Positions 48,173 to 55,873 of a stretch of 64,000 nucleotides of DNA are shown here, in pieces. The translations under genes and the position numbers were made by a program. Within the stretch, counting starts at the first letter, position 1. Each line of letters begins with the position of its first letter. The notes below the pieces were generated by a model. That model saw only the letters and a list, made by a program, of their open reading frames with translations, had not been told where the DNA came from and did not search any database. Origin of the DNA: Pelagibacterales bacterium SAG-MED19 (GTDB taxonomy: Bacteria; Pseudomonadota; Alphaproteobacteria; Pelagibacterales; Pelagibacteraceae); the NCBI GenBank assembly GCA_014654035.1, contig JACWDQ010000001.1:81384-145383 (forward strand), in the 5' to 3' direction.

Positions 48173-49993
48173 ATGAATAATAAAACAAAAAATATTCTAT
48201 ATCTTTCAATATTATTAGTTTTTTTAAAATGGGTGTTAATTTGGTATTTAAATATTAACCAAAATTTTATAGCCACAGTAATTAATAACGTAGAAGACTG
48301 GCAATATTTTACTTTAATACACAATTTATCGTCTTTAAATTTTTCACCAGTATTTGATGAAAATATTATTGAAAGAAAAAATTTAGCTTTTCCAGTTTAT
48401 TCAATTTTATTTCATGCAATTTCATTCAAATTCTTTAATGTTTATGGTTTTATCTTAATAGAATTATTATCAATTTTTATTTTTATAATTTTGTTAGAAA
48501 AAATTCTGAAAAGAATTAATCTTGATTTTAATTCATCTATATTTCTAATACTATTAATATTCTGTTTGCCAAACATCATTCAATTTTTTAATTTATCAAA
48601 TATATTATATCTAAATTCTATTGATGATTTATATAGTTTGAGAATTCCAAGGCCTTTAATTACAAATTTATACGTATTTTTTTTCTTGTATATATTAATT
48701 ACCACTAAGAATATTTATCAATTTAACTTGAAAAAACTCGCAATAATTGGATCTCTATTTGCTTTTATGTGGGGAAGTTTCTATTATAATTTAGCAATTT
48801 CAGGTGTAATTTTTTTATTATATTATTTTTCGATTATTAAAAAAAAAAATAAATTATTCACAAAAATTTTTAAAGATTTTACTTATATTGCATTATTTTT
48901 TTTACTTTTTTCAATTCCAATAATTATAATTATTTTTTTAAATGTTGAGCCTGATTATGTGAGAAGAGTTGGATTAATTACATTAAATATTGAAAAAAAA
49001 AAAATATTATTAGAACATTTCATTTTACGAATAATAGATGTTAAGTTTTTAATTTTTTTTACACTGATATCTCTTTGTTTTTATTTTTTGAAAAAGAAAA
49101 GCTTCTATGACAAAAATAGTATTAATTTATTTTATATTATTTTTATCAGTTCATTTATTGCACCCATTATATTTATTATTTTTTCACCAAAAATAAGTGA
49201 GATTTTTCATTTTTCAAATACGATAATTTCACTAAGTTTTTTTGTTATGTTAATTTACACATTTCTAATATTTAATTTATATATAGATGATTTCGCTTAT
49301 AAAAAAAATTTTATAAATTTTTCAATATTTTTATTGATAATTTTTTTTTCATTTTCAAATTTTGTAAAATTAAAAAAAGAAATTAATAATGATTTAGGTG
49401 AAGCTTTAAACTTTTTTAAGAATGTTTCATTCGATAAAAAAACACAAATTTTAACCTTTGATGGCAAAATTCAAACAGGATTAATCTTAAATGACTTCGA
49501 AAAATTTAGTTTTGTTTTGGGAGTATTTACTTCTCAAAATGATAATATTATTGAAAATAAAGTTATTGATAGTTTTAGGTTTCTTAAACTAAATAAATCA
49601 GATTTTTTAGATTTTATTAAAAATGAAAAAAAAGGTTGGAGATTTATGAATAAAAATATCGGCTCTACTTTTTATATGAAATATCAAGCTAATAAACTTT
49701 TAACTTTTAATAATAGTATGGATTTTTCTGATGAAGAACTGAAATATATTTCTAAATCATCTCCCTTACATTCACAGCAGCTTATAATGCCAAAATTTGA
49801 AATAAACAGATTGGTACAAAAATTTTTAAATAAAAAAGAAAATAATTTAGTCCCTGAGATTATTGTAATTAATAAGGGTGATTTTTTTTCAAAAAATATA
49901 AATATAGATATGAATTTATATTGTCATAAGATTATTAATGAAACTTATGAAATTTATTATTATAAAGATCTTAATCAAAAATGTTTAATATAA
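48173..49993 (+). CDS. Large integral membrane protein, unknown function
   Basis: A 606-residue protein with about eleven hydrophobic segments over residues 1-410 and a soluble C-terminal part. I start it at the ATG at 48173, 6 bases after the tRNA; an upstream in-frame start would lie inside tRNA-Leu. The layout (many membrane segments, then a globular end) is typical of GT-C glycosyltransferases or flippases, but I see no decisive motif. Extremely AT-rich. Confidence 0.7.
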   Translation: MNNKTKNILYLSILLVFLKWVLIWYLNINQNFIATVINNVEDWQYFTLIHNLSSLNFSPVFDENIIERKNLAFPVYSILFHAISFKFFNVYGFILIELLSIFIFIILLEKILKRINLDFNSSIFLILLIFCLPNIIQFFNLSNILYLNSIDDLYSLRIPRPLITNLYVFFFLYILITTKNIYQFNLKKLAIIGSLFAFMWGSFYYNLAISGVIFLLYYFSIIKKKNKLFTKIFKDFTYIALFFLLFSIPIIIIIFLNVEPDYVRRVGLITLNIEKKKILLEHFILRIIDVKFLIFFTLISLCFYFLKKKSFYDKNSINLFYIIFISSFIAPIIFIIFSPKISEIFHFSNTIISLSFFVMLIYTFLIFNLYIDDFAYKKNFINFSIFLLIIFFSFSNFVKLKKEINNDLGEALNFFKNVSFDKKTQILTFDGKIQTGLILNDFEKFSFVLGVFTSQNDNIIENKVIDSFRFLKLNKSDFLDFIKNEKKGWRFMNKNIGSTFYMKYQANKLLTFNNSMDFSDEELKYISKSSPLHSQQLIMPKFEINRLVQKFLNKKENNLVPEIIVINKGDFFSKNINIDMNLYCHKIINETYEIYYYKDLNQKCLI

Positions 49994-50007
49994 TTTAAAA
50001 AAATTTT

Positions 50008-50781
50008 ATGAATAAAAAAATTCAAATTATTTGTGACAAAAATAAAAGATCTAAGAATATTAAATTATCCTTAGAAAAATTACTTAAAAAAAAAAATTCT
50101 ATAAAATTGAATATAACTATAGTTATAGGTGGTGATGGATTTATGTTGCAAACACTTAAATCGAATAAAAATTCTAATAGATTCTTTTATGGAATTAATT
50201 CGGGAAACTATGGTTTTTTGATGAATAAATTTTTACCTAAAAAAATTATCAATAATCTTTTTAAAGCTAAAATGATAACTATTTCTCCGTTAGTGATGAT
50301 TGTCACTAACAAAAAAAATCAAATAAAAAAACATTTGGCTATAAATGAAGTCTCAATTTTAAGACAAAGTAGACAAGCAGCAATATTATCTATCAGCAAT
50401 GGTTTAAAAAATATTATAAAAAAACTTGTTAGTGATGGTGTGCTAGTTTCAACCCCAGCCGGAAGCACCGCTTATAATCTTTCTGTACATGGGCCTATAT
50501 TAAGCTTAAATTCAAAAAAATTATCAATATCTCCAATTAGTCCTTTTCGTCCACGTAGATGGAAAGGAAAAATTGTTAGCGATAATTCAAAAATTATTAT
50601 TAAGAATCTTAACTCAATAAAAAGACCAATTAGTGCTGTAGCAGACAATATTGAAGTAAGAAATGCAAAAAAAATTATAATTAAAACTAATAAAAAGATA
50701 AAGTTTAATCTTCTTTATGATCAAAATAGAAGTCTTCAAAAAAAAATTAAGTTAGAACAATTAAGAAAAGAAACATCTTAA
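50008..50781 (+). CDS. nadK: NAD kinase
   Basis: A 257-residue NAD kinase: IVIGGDGFMLQTLKSNKN with GGDG at residues 41-44, YGINSGNYGFLMNKF, and the NAD-binding STPAGSTAYNLSVHGPILSL. It makes NADP from NAD. A core gene stranded inside the variable region, between a membrane protein and gene fragments. Confidence 0.92.
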   Translation: MNKKIQIICDKNKRSKNIKLSLEKLLKKKNSIKLNITIVIGGDGFMLQTLKSNKNSNRFFYGINSGNYGFLMNKFLPKKIINNLFKAKMITISPLVMIVTNKKNQIKKHLAINEVSILRQSRQAAILSISNGLKNIIKKLVSDGVLVSTPAGSTAYNLSVHGPILSLNSKKLSISPISPFRPRRWKGKIVSDNSKIIIKNLNSIKRPISAVADNIEVRNAKKIIIKTNKKIKFNLLYDQNRSLQKKIKLEQLRKETS

Positions 50782-51020
50782 ATGTTGAAAGATGTTTTAA
50801 TATTTCATCATCTAGGTTTAGAAGATCATTTTCATTGCAATGGAGTTGTAAGATTTTTTATTCAAAAGAAGCATTTAAATAAAAACATTAAATTATTTGC
50901 AAAAAAAAATATTCAGAAATGATTAAATTTATGCATCGTGATATTGAAAATTTAGAAATTGTTCCGATTAGCAATGATGAAAAAAAAGAGGAAGAAATTG
51001 AAGCAACCAATAAACTTTAG
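50782..51020 (+). pseudogene. Glycosyltransferase-like gene fragment with frameshift
   Basis: The first frame reads MLKDVLIFHHLGLEDHFHCN... and stops at about 50922; the second frame continues directly with YSEMIKFMHRDIENLEIVPI... to the TAG at 51018-51020. The two join at a run of nine A's near 50900. HHLGLxDHxxCNGxVR resembles the start of a group of bacterial glycosyltransferase-like proteins, but only about 75 codons remain. I read it as a frameshifted 5' remnant; it begins right after the nadK stop. Confidence 0.55.
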
Positions 51021-51045
51021 AGGTAATTAACAAAATATATTTATT

Positions 51046-51921
51046 ATGTTTGGTATAGGAAAAAAAATTAAAAAAGAAATCTACCCTCAAATATTACTAT
51101 TTTGTAAAAATAAGATTCCTTTTTTATATTCAAAACTAAATCATCTATCTAACCTTAAGATTTTTTATAAAATAAAAAATAAAAAAAAGATATTATTAAA
51201 TTTCAAAAATAACTTAGATTATATTAATAAATATGAATACAAGATTAACTCACAAAATAATGAAGATGGTTTGATAGATTATATCTTTTCAAAAATAGAA
51301 AATTCTAAAAAATTTTTAGAAGTTGGGTTTCATTATAATGAATGTAATTCATTAAATTTAATTAGAAACGGCTGGAATGGAACCTTAATAGACTCTGATA
51401 ATAAAATTTGTGATAAGATGCGTTTATATATAAACCAATGTTACCCAAATCAAAAAATTAATATAGTTAATGAATTTATAAAAAAATTTAGCTTAAAACA
51501 AATAATCGAAAATAATAATTTTGATTTTTTTTCACTAGATATTGACGGTAATGACTATTGGATAGTTAAGGAATTAAACTTAAGTAAAATTAAATTAATC
51601 TGTTGTGAATATAACCCTTTTTTTGGCAAGGATGCCTCAGTGACAATAGAATATAATGAAGATCATTCTTATAAACCAAATTTTTATTTTGGTGCTTCAC
51701 TCAAAGCTTTTACTAACTTATTAAAAGAAAAAAAGTTTGAGTTAATTGCAATAGATAGTTCGGGTACAAATGCTTTTTTTATTAACAAAGATCATTTAGG
51801 TGATTTTGAAATTTTAGACCCAATTAAAAGTTTTAAAAATTCTGGTGCCTGCACATATAAAGAGTTTCTTGAAATCAACGAAGTACTTTTGAAAAGAGAT
51901 GGATTAGTATTTTTAGACTAA
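51046..51921 (+). CDS. FkbM-like methyltransferase
   Basis: A 291-residue protein with a basic N-terminal 70 residues and a SAM-dependent core: SKKFLEVGFHYNECNSLNLI, GWNGTLIDSD and FFSLDIDGNDYWIVKEL, then CCEYNPFFGKD. The pattern is close to FkbM-type methyltransferases linked to polysaccharide modification. Substrate unknown. It precedes DUF5989 and a truncated carbamoyltransferase. Confidence 0.65.
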   Translation: MFGIGKKIKKEIYPQILLFCKNKIPFLYSKLNHLSNLKIFYKIKNKKKILLNFKNNLDYINKYEYKINSQNNEDGLIDYIFSKIENSKKFLEVGFHYNECNSLNLIRNGWNGTLIDSDNKICDKMRLYINQCYPNQKINIVNEFIKKFSLKQIIENNNFDFFSLDIDGNDYWIVKELNLSKIKLICCEYNPFFGKDASVTIEYNEDHSYKPNFYFGASLKAFTNLLKEKKFELIAIDSSGTNAFFINKDHLGDFEILDPIKSFKNSGACTYKEFLEINEVLLKRDGLVFLD

Positions 51922-52026
51922 TTAGAAAATTTAATTTAATAATATTTAAGCATATTGAATTATTTTCTTTTTAATATATATATCAATAATGGATATCTTC
52001 TTGTTGAACAAAATAATAAACCAATC

Positions 52027-52176
52027 ATGAATTTTATAAAAGAGTTTTGGAAATTTATAAAAATAAGAAAAAAATATTGGTTACTACCAATATTTATAGT
52101 TTTAGTCTTGTTTGGTGGACTAATAATTTTAAGCCAAGGTTCGGCAATAGCCCCCTTTATATATACAATTTTTTAA
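52027..52176 (+). CDS. DUF5989-type small membrane protein
   Basis: A 49-residue protein from the ATG at 52027: MNFIKEFWKFIKIRKKYWLL, one membrane segment, and SQGSAIAPFIYTIF at the end. This matches the small DUF5989 proteins that occur between SxtJ-like membrane proteins and carbamoyltransferases in surface-polysaccharide loci. An in-frame upstream start (51955) is not family-like. The next reading frame begins right after its stop. Confidence 0.75.
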   Translation: MNFIKEFWKFIKIRKKYWLLPIFIVLVLFGGLIILSQGSAIAPFIYTIF

Positions 52177-52335
52177 GTGAAAATTATATTAGGTATATCT
52201 GCATTTTATCATGATAGCGCTGCCTCAATATTGGTAGATGGAAAAATTTTAGCTGCAGTACAAGTAGAGAGATTTACTAGAAAAAAACATGACTCTAGTT
52301 ATCCGTTCAATGCTACTGAATTTGAATTAGATTAA
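52177..52335 (+). pseudogene. Truncated carbamoyltransferase (N-terminal 52 codons)
   Basis: From the GTG at 52177 the frame reads IILGISAFYHDSAASILVDG and QVERFTRKKHDSSYP, the characteristic N-terminus of NodU/CmcH-type O-carbamoyltransferases, which are normally about 570-600 residues. It stops after 52 codons and the SGNH gene begins 6 bases later, so more than 500 codons have been deleted. Confidence 0.8.
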
Positions 52336-52341
52336 AAAATT

Positions 52342-53360
52342 ATGTTAAAGATATTTAAAAATTTAATTAGTGCAATAATATTTTTTATTTTTTTACTTGA
52401 AATAGTTGCTTACAGTTTGTCAAAATTTGATAATACTGAAATGTTTAACATTAGGTCTTTTACTGAAAAAACTAATGACAAAAGATTATATACGTTAAAA
52501 AAAAATTTTTTTTCAAATGAAACAGAACTTGATGGTACTAATACAAAAGATTGGGAAATTTATACATCTGAAAATGGTTTCAGAATTGGAAAAAATGACA
52601 AAATTAAATTAAAAAAAGATAAATTTATTTTTATTGGTGATTCTGTACCATTTGGATGGGGATTAAATCATGATCAAACATTACCATTTTTTTTTCAAAA
52701 AATGAATCAAGAGTTAACTGTGCTTAATGGTGCAATACCTTCATACTCATTAAATCAATCTGTAGAAAGGTTTTTTATTGAGTTTAGTAAAATAAAAAAT
52801 ATAAAATATGTTTATCTTCAAATATACGCACCAGCACCAATATACGCACTGCTAGGTAATAAGTGGCACCCAGGTGATAATTTTACAACAATTTCTAAAT
52901 ATATATTTAGAAATTATGATTATTTGAATTTTAAAATACCACTTTATGGTGAATTATATACTTTATCTTTTATAAAAAAAAGATTTACAGAATAAAAATT
53001 AAAAAGCTAAAACAACAAAAAATTAATTCTGAGTCAAATAGGAAATTTACAAAATTTATCAATAAAAATTTAAATAGACTAAATAATTTCTTAAAGGAGG
53101 AAAATATTACTTTGATTTTATCTCCAATTAATATTCCCAAGGATACGTTTGATTCACTTGATAAACAACATACTAAATCAATTGAATTGTTAAATAGTAG
53201 TTTTTTAAATTTTGCAAAAAATAATAAAAATGTAAAATTTTTTGATTTACCAAATGAATTTCATCAAAATAATTTAAATTTTATTGACAAATGCTGTCAC
53301 GTTTCAGAAAAAGGATCAAGTATAATGGCTAAAGAGTTAAATTTATTCTATAAAAATTAA
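52342..53360 (+). pseudogene. SGNH/GDSL-hydrolase-like gene split by a frameshift
   Basis: Frame 1 (52342-52995) has an N-terminal membrane anchor and FIFIGDSVPFGWG with Ser101, the block-I nucleophile. It ends just after a run of eight A's (52974-52981). From there frame 3 is open without a stop to 53360 and contains FIDKCCHVSEKGS, the D-x-x-H catalytic block of the same family. One base lost or gained in the A8 run would restore about 339 codons. SGNH proteins in DUF5989/carbamoyltransferase loci are thought to act on surface glycans. It could be a mutation, a sequencing error, or slippage-expressed. Confidence 0.7.
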
Positions 53361-53493
53361 TTTAAATGATGATTGAAATCGACTACAAATCGACTACACT
53401 TATTTCCTTATATTCTATAGTCTTATTCAACGATTTTTATTTTTAAAAAAGATGAAGTAATTTTTAAGTTTATTGTAAATAAACAAGTATTTG
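53361..53493. repeat. Non-coding left flank with 11-base tandem repeat
   Basis: No gene. AATCGACTACA occurs twice in direct tandem (53377-53387 and 53388-53398), followed by CTT. This GACTACA-type repeat, 95-117 bases from the tRNA-Thr remnant, resembles the repeats left of the other tRNA-Thr copies. Confidence 0.6.
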
Positions 53494-53547
53494 TGGTGCC
53501 CCCGCACGGATTCGAACCGCGGACCTATTGATTACAAATCAATTGCT
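53494..53547 (-). repeat. tRNA-Thr 3' fragment 1 (attachment-site-like)
   Basis: 54 bases identical to 55874-55927: CCA end, acceptor 3' strand, T-arm, variable loop, the whole anticodon loop (TGT) and 7 bases more. The D-arm and 5' acceptor strand are absent. A perfect copy without selection for tRNA function points to recent or maintained site-specific recombination. Confidence 0.9.
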
Positions 53548-53602
53548 AAAGTTTAAATAAACATTTGTTTGCAACAATAAACTTAAAATATTTTAAGTCT
53601 GG

Positions 53603-53621
53603 TCACACTATGGGCACAGTG
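53603..53621 (+). repeat. Left-end 19-base motif, cassette A
   Basis: TCACACTATGGGCACAGTG, 56 bases inside the tRNA-Thr fragment. The equivalent stands at 54452-54470 (two differences) and a related copy at 55803-55821. Confidence 0.7.
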
Positions 53622-53654
53622 GTAGTGTTTTAATAATTAAATAAGGAGATTCAT

Positions 53655-53969
53655 ATGGCAATATTAGTTAAAGGTGAAATTACAATTACTAAAGGATTTA
53701 AAACATGGAAAGAGATGGTCTATGCACAGGATGGAAAATTAAAAGAACATGGAATAAAATTTGTTTTTGCAGGTACACAAAAAGATGACCCGACAAAACT
53801 TCATACAGTAATGCAATTCCCAAACATGGAAGCACTTCAAGCTTTTAAAGATGATAAGGAACTTGCTGAGAAAAGAAAAGAGGCAGGCGCTGTTTTAGAA
53901 AGTGCTGTAATGATACCAATTTCAGATGAACATTTAACCAACTATCCGGATGCATATACAAATCATTAA
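53655..53969 (+). CDS. Small dimeric alpha/beta-barrel-like protein, unknown function
   Basis: A 104-residue soluble protein with an AAGGAG Shine-Dalgarno sequence 8 bases before its ATG, unusual strength for this window. Reading EITITKGFKTWKEMVYAQ..., KFVFAGTQKDDPTKLHTVMQ and LESAVMIPIS suggests the ferredoxin-like fold of antibiotic-monooxygenase or DUF3764-type proteins; I could not settle the family. First cargo gene of cassette A. Confidence 0.65.
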   Translation: MAILVKGEITITKGFKTWKEMVYAQDGKLKEHGIKFVFAGTQKDDPTKLHTVMQFPNMEALQAFKDDKELAEKRKEAGAVLESAVMIPISDEHLTNYPDAYTNH

Positions 53970-54227
53970 ATGAAAAAACTTTTAGGGATCGTGGTTCTGG
54001 GTTTGTTGTTAAGTGGTAATGCTTATGCAGAAATGGAAAGCTTACCAGAAGGCACAACAGTTAATCAGTTGATTAAAGATGGTTATAAACTTATTGATAC
54101 AGATAGTGTTGCTTGGTCAGATAACGATGGTTATGGATCTGTTGGAACATTTTATCATTTAATGAAAAGAAATGAACTAGTGACTTGTGGAGTTGGCAAT
54201 GGAAAAGTTTCTTGCTGGAAACCCTAA
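53970..54227 (+). CDS. Small secreted protein, unknown function
   Basis: An 85-residue protein with a signal peptide MKKLLGIVVLGLLLSGNAYA, cleavage likely after A20. The 65-residue mature domain (LPEGTTVNQLIKDGYKLIDT, then GTFYHLMKRNELVTCGVGNG) has two Cys that could pair. Its ATG follows the previous stop directly. The first 39 bases are identical to the start of the gene at 55071 although the mature parts are unrelated. Confidence 0.65.
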   Translation: MKKLLGIVVLGLLLSGNAYAEMESLPEGTTVNQLIKDGYKLIDTDSVAWSDNDGYGSVGTFYHLMKRNELVTCGVGNGKVSCWKP

Positions 54228-54255
54228 AAAAAAATTCTAAACGACTGCTTGATTA

Positions 54256-54290
54256 GTCTACAAATCTGTCCACACTCTGACCACACTTAT
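54256..54290 (+). repeat. Right-end repeats, cassette A
   Basis: GTCTACAAATCT, GTCCACACTCT and GACCACACTTA lie in direct succession, units of 11-12 bases sharing the pattern G-x-C-Y-A-C-A. They end about 55 bases before the second tRNA-Thr fragment. The non-coding stretch 54228-54342 holds nothing else I can recognise. Confidence 0.6.
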
Positions 54291-54342
54291 TGTGGTAAGA
54301 ATAGCTTTTGTATAAATTATTTTGATCAAAAAGTAAGTGAAG

Positions 54343-54389
54343 TGGTGCCCCCGCACGGATTCGAACCGCGGACCTATTGATTACAAATC
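54343..54389 (-). repeat. tRNA-Thr 3' fragment 2 (attachment-site-like)
   Basis: 47 bases identical to the 3' end of the intact tRNA-Thr, ending just inside the anticodon stem (ATTACAAATC), then diverging. Seven bases shorter than fragment 1, so the crossover region lies within or before the shared 47 bases. Confidence 0.9.
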
Positions 54390-54451
54390 GAGAGTCTAAA
54401 TTTAAAAAGATAAATACTATCAACGTTTATTGAAAGTTATTTCAAATCTGT

Positions 54452-54470
54452 ACACACTATAGGCACAGTG
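54452..54470 (+). repeat. Left-end 19-base motif, cassette B
   Basis: ACACACTATAGGCACAGTG, 62 bases inside the second tRNA-Thr fragment, matching the motif at 53603 in position, orientation and 17 of 19 bases. Confidence 0.7.
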
Positions 54471-54483
54471 ATATATTTTTTTT

Positions 54484-55074
54484 ATGAAAACAGTCTACAT
54501 CCTTATCAATGAAGCCATGCCAGGTATTATTAAAATAGGATGGACGGATAAATCGGTAGAAGAGAGAATGAAAGAACTTGATAGGACTGCAACACCGCTT
54601 CCGTTCACTTGTTATTATGCAAAACGTGTTGATGATCCAACTTTTGTTGAACAAAAACTTCATCAAGCATTTGATGAATTTAGAATAAGAGATAATAGAG
54701 AATTTTTTAGAATGTCGCCAGATCAAGCAAAGGCAGCTCTTGAAATTGCAAGTGGGGAAGATGTGACACCGAAAGACGATGTAGTTGAAAATGAAAGTGA
54801 TAGAGCCGCATTAAACAGAGAAAGAAATAGAAATAGATTTAATTTTGCACAAATTGGAATTGACCCTGGTGAAATATTAGAATTTAAAAAAGATCCGTCA
54901 ATCACAGCAAAAGTTTTAGATAACGATCAAATAGAATTTAGAGGAAATAGAACTTCACTATCTCCAGCTGCTTTAATTATAGTTCAAGAAATGGGATACA
55001 AATGGACTAAAATAGCAGGTCCACAGTTTTGGATGTATAAAGGAAAAACATTATACGAGTTAAATCAAAAATGA
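54484..55074 (+). CDS. GIY-YIG-like (T5orf172/Mug113) domain protein with DUF4357-like tail
   Basis: A 196-residue protein. Residues 1-85 match the T5orf172 group of GIY-YIG-related domains: VYILINEAMPGIIKIGWTDK, R27, TATPLPFTCYYAKRVDDPTFVEQKLH and RIRDNREFFRMSP, ending in the family's NREFF signature. Residues 140-196 (IEFRGNRTSLSPAALIIVQE and KTLYELNQK) resemble DUF4357-type modules found with phage and defence proteins. Nuclease activity is not certain, since the Tyr of the second YIG is changed (KIG). First gene of cassette B. Confidence 0.72.
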   Translation: MKTVYILINEAMPGIIKIGWTDKSVEERMKELDRTATPLPFTCYYAKRVDDPTFVEQKLHQAFDEFRIRDNREFFRMSPDQAKAALEIASGEDVTPKDDVVENESDRAALNRERNRNRFNFAQIGIDPGEILEFKKDPSITAKVLDNDQIEFRGNRTSLSPAALIIVQEMGYKWTKIAGPQFWMYKGKTLYELNQK

Positions 55075-55406
55075 AAAAACTTTTAGGGATCGTGGTTCTG
55101 GGTTTGTTGTGTTGCAGTGTTGGGTTAACTAATGATAAAAAGATTAAATTTAAACTGGACGTAAGTTCATCCGTTGGACAAAAACATATATGGATTTTTT
55201 ATACTGATAATACTTGTGGTGAAGAAGGAGCTTATGCTGAATCTTGCACTTGGGTAGAAGATGGCAATAAGGTTATATGGAACGTAAATAGAGGTCATTA
55301 TATAGTTAACGCAAATATAAGTTTTTTAGGAAATGTTAAAGGCACTTGGAAAAGTGTTAGCAAAAATCATCCCAAAGGGACTATATGGGGAAAAAAAATT
55401 GATTAA
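55071..55406 (+). CDS. Small secreted or lipoprotein, unknown function
   Basis: A 111-residue protein whose first 13 residues, MKKLLGIVVLGLL, are identical in protein and DNA to the gene at 53970. It continues with CCS, which could serve as a lipobox (LLCC), followed by an unrelated mature domain with a Cys pair (DNTCGEEGAYAESCTWVED) and KSVSKNHPKGTIWGKK. It overlaps the preceding gene by 4 bases and its stop shares one base with the next start. Confidence 0.65.
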   Translation: MKKLLGIVVLGLLCCSVGLTNDKKIKFKLDVSSSVGQKHIWIFYTDNTCGEEGAYAESCTWVEDGNKVIWNVNRGHYIVNANISFLGNVKGTWKSVSKNHPKGTIWGKKID

Positions 55407-55585
55407 TGATAACATTTAAAAAAAAATTTGATTTCTGTGCAACGGATAATGAGCTAGGTGATTATATAACTTATATGGCAGATGTTATGGTAGGGGATAT
55501 TGATCCACAGGTAGAGTTTGATGTTGAGAGTGATGAGCAACATCGTTATGTCACTTTCAAAATTTTAGATAAAGTTTTGCATTAA
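55406..55585 (+). CDS. Small acidic protein, 59 residues
   Basis: Open frame from ATG 55406 (MITFKKKFDFCATDNELGDY...) to TAA 55583-55585. Acidic second half (DIDPQVEFDVESDEQ). Both ends are TAATG junctions, sharing one base with each neighbour, which argues that it is translated. No family recognised. Confidence 0.5.
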   Translation: MITFKKKFDFCATDNELGDYITYMADVMVGDIDPQVEFDVESDEQHRYVTFKILDKVLH

Positions 55586-55752
55586 TGGTCAAAAAGAGAA
55601 AGAAAAAATACATTAAAATTCAACTTCCACCAAAAAAAGAAGAAGAACCTATGAGCTCAAAACTAGCGTGGAAACAAAAAAATGATAAAGCTTTTTTATT
55701 TTATATTGGGTTTATAATTTTTATTTCTGTGATAGTTAAAGTTTTAGATTAA
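55585..55752 (+). CDS. Small basic membrane-anchored protein, 55 residues
   Basis: Open frame MVKKRKKKYIKIQLPPKKEE... followed by one C-terminal hydrophobic segment (FLFYIGFIIFISVIVKVL). The basic N-terminus and tail anchor would place the soluble part in the cytoplasm. It starts on the last base of the previous stop. Last gene of cassette B; function unknown. Confidence 0.5.
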   Translation: MVKKRKKKYIKIQLPPKKEEEPMSSKLAWKQKNDKAFLFYIGFIIFISVIVKVLD

Positions 55753-55873
55753 ACGACCACTTGATTGATACACAATCTATACACACTCTATACACAATCA
55801 AAGCACACTATGAGCACAGTCAGGATAGAAATTTAACTTTTTGAAAAAATTTAACGTTGATTTTATTGAGTGA
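55753..55873. repeat. Right-end repeats, cassette B
   Basis: Non-coding. Short units follow each other: GATACACAATCT, ATACACACTCT, ATACACAATCAAA, GCACACTATGAGCACAGTC (55803-55821). They are spaced 11-13 bases and share ACACA/CACACT cores with the repeats at 54256 and 53377. The last unit resembles the left-end 19-base motif. The tRNA-Thr CCA end begins 53 bases later. Confidence 0.6.

Noticed and set aside
47931..48324. Two minus-strand open frames across tRNA-Leu
   Set aside because: Both run antisense through the tRNA and the start of the membrane protein gene; they show no signal peptide, motif or spacing that supports coding.
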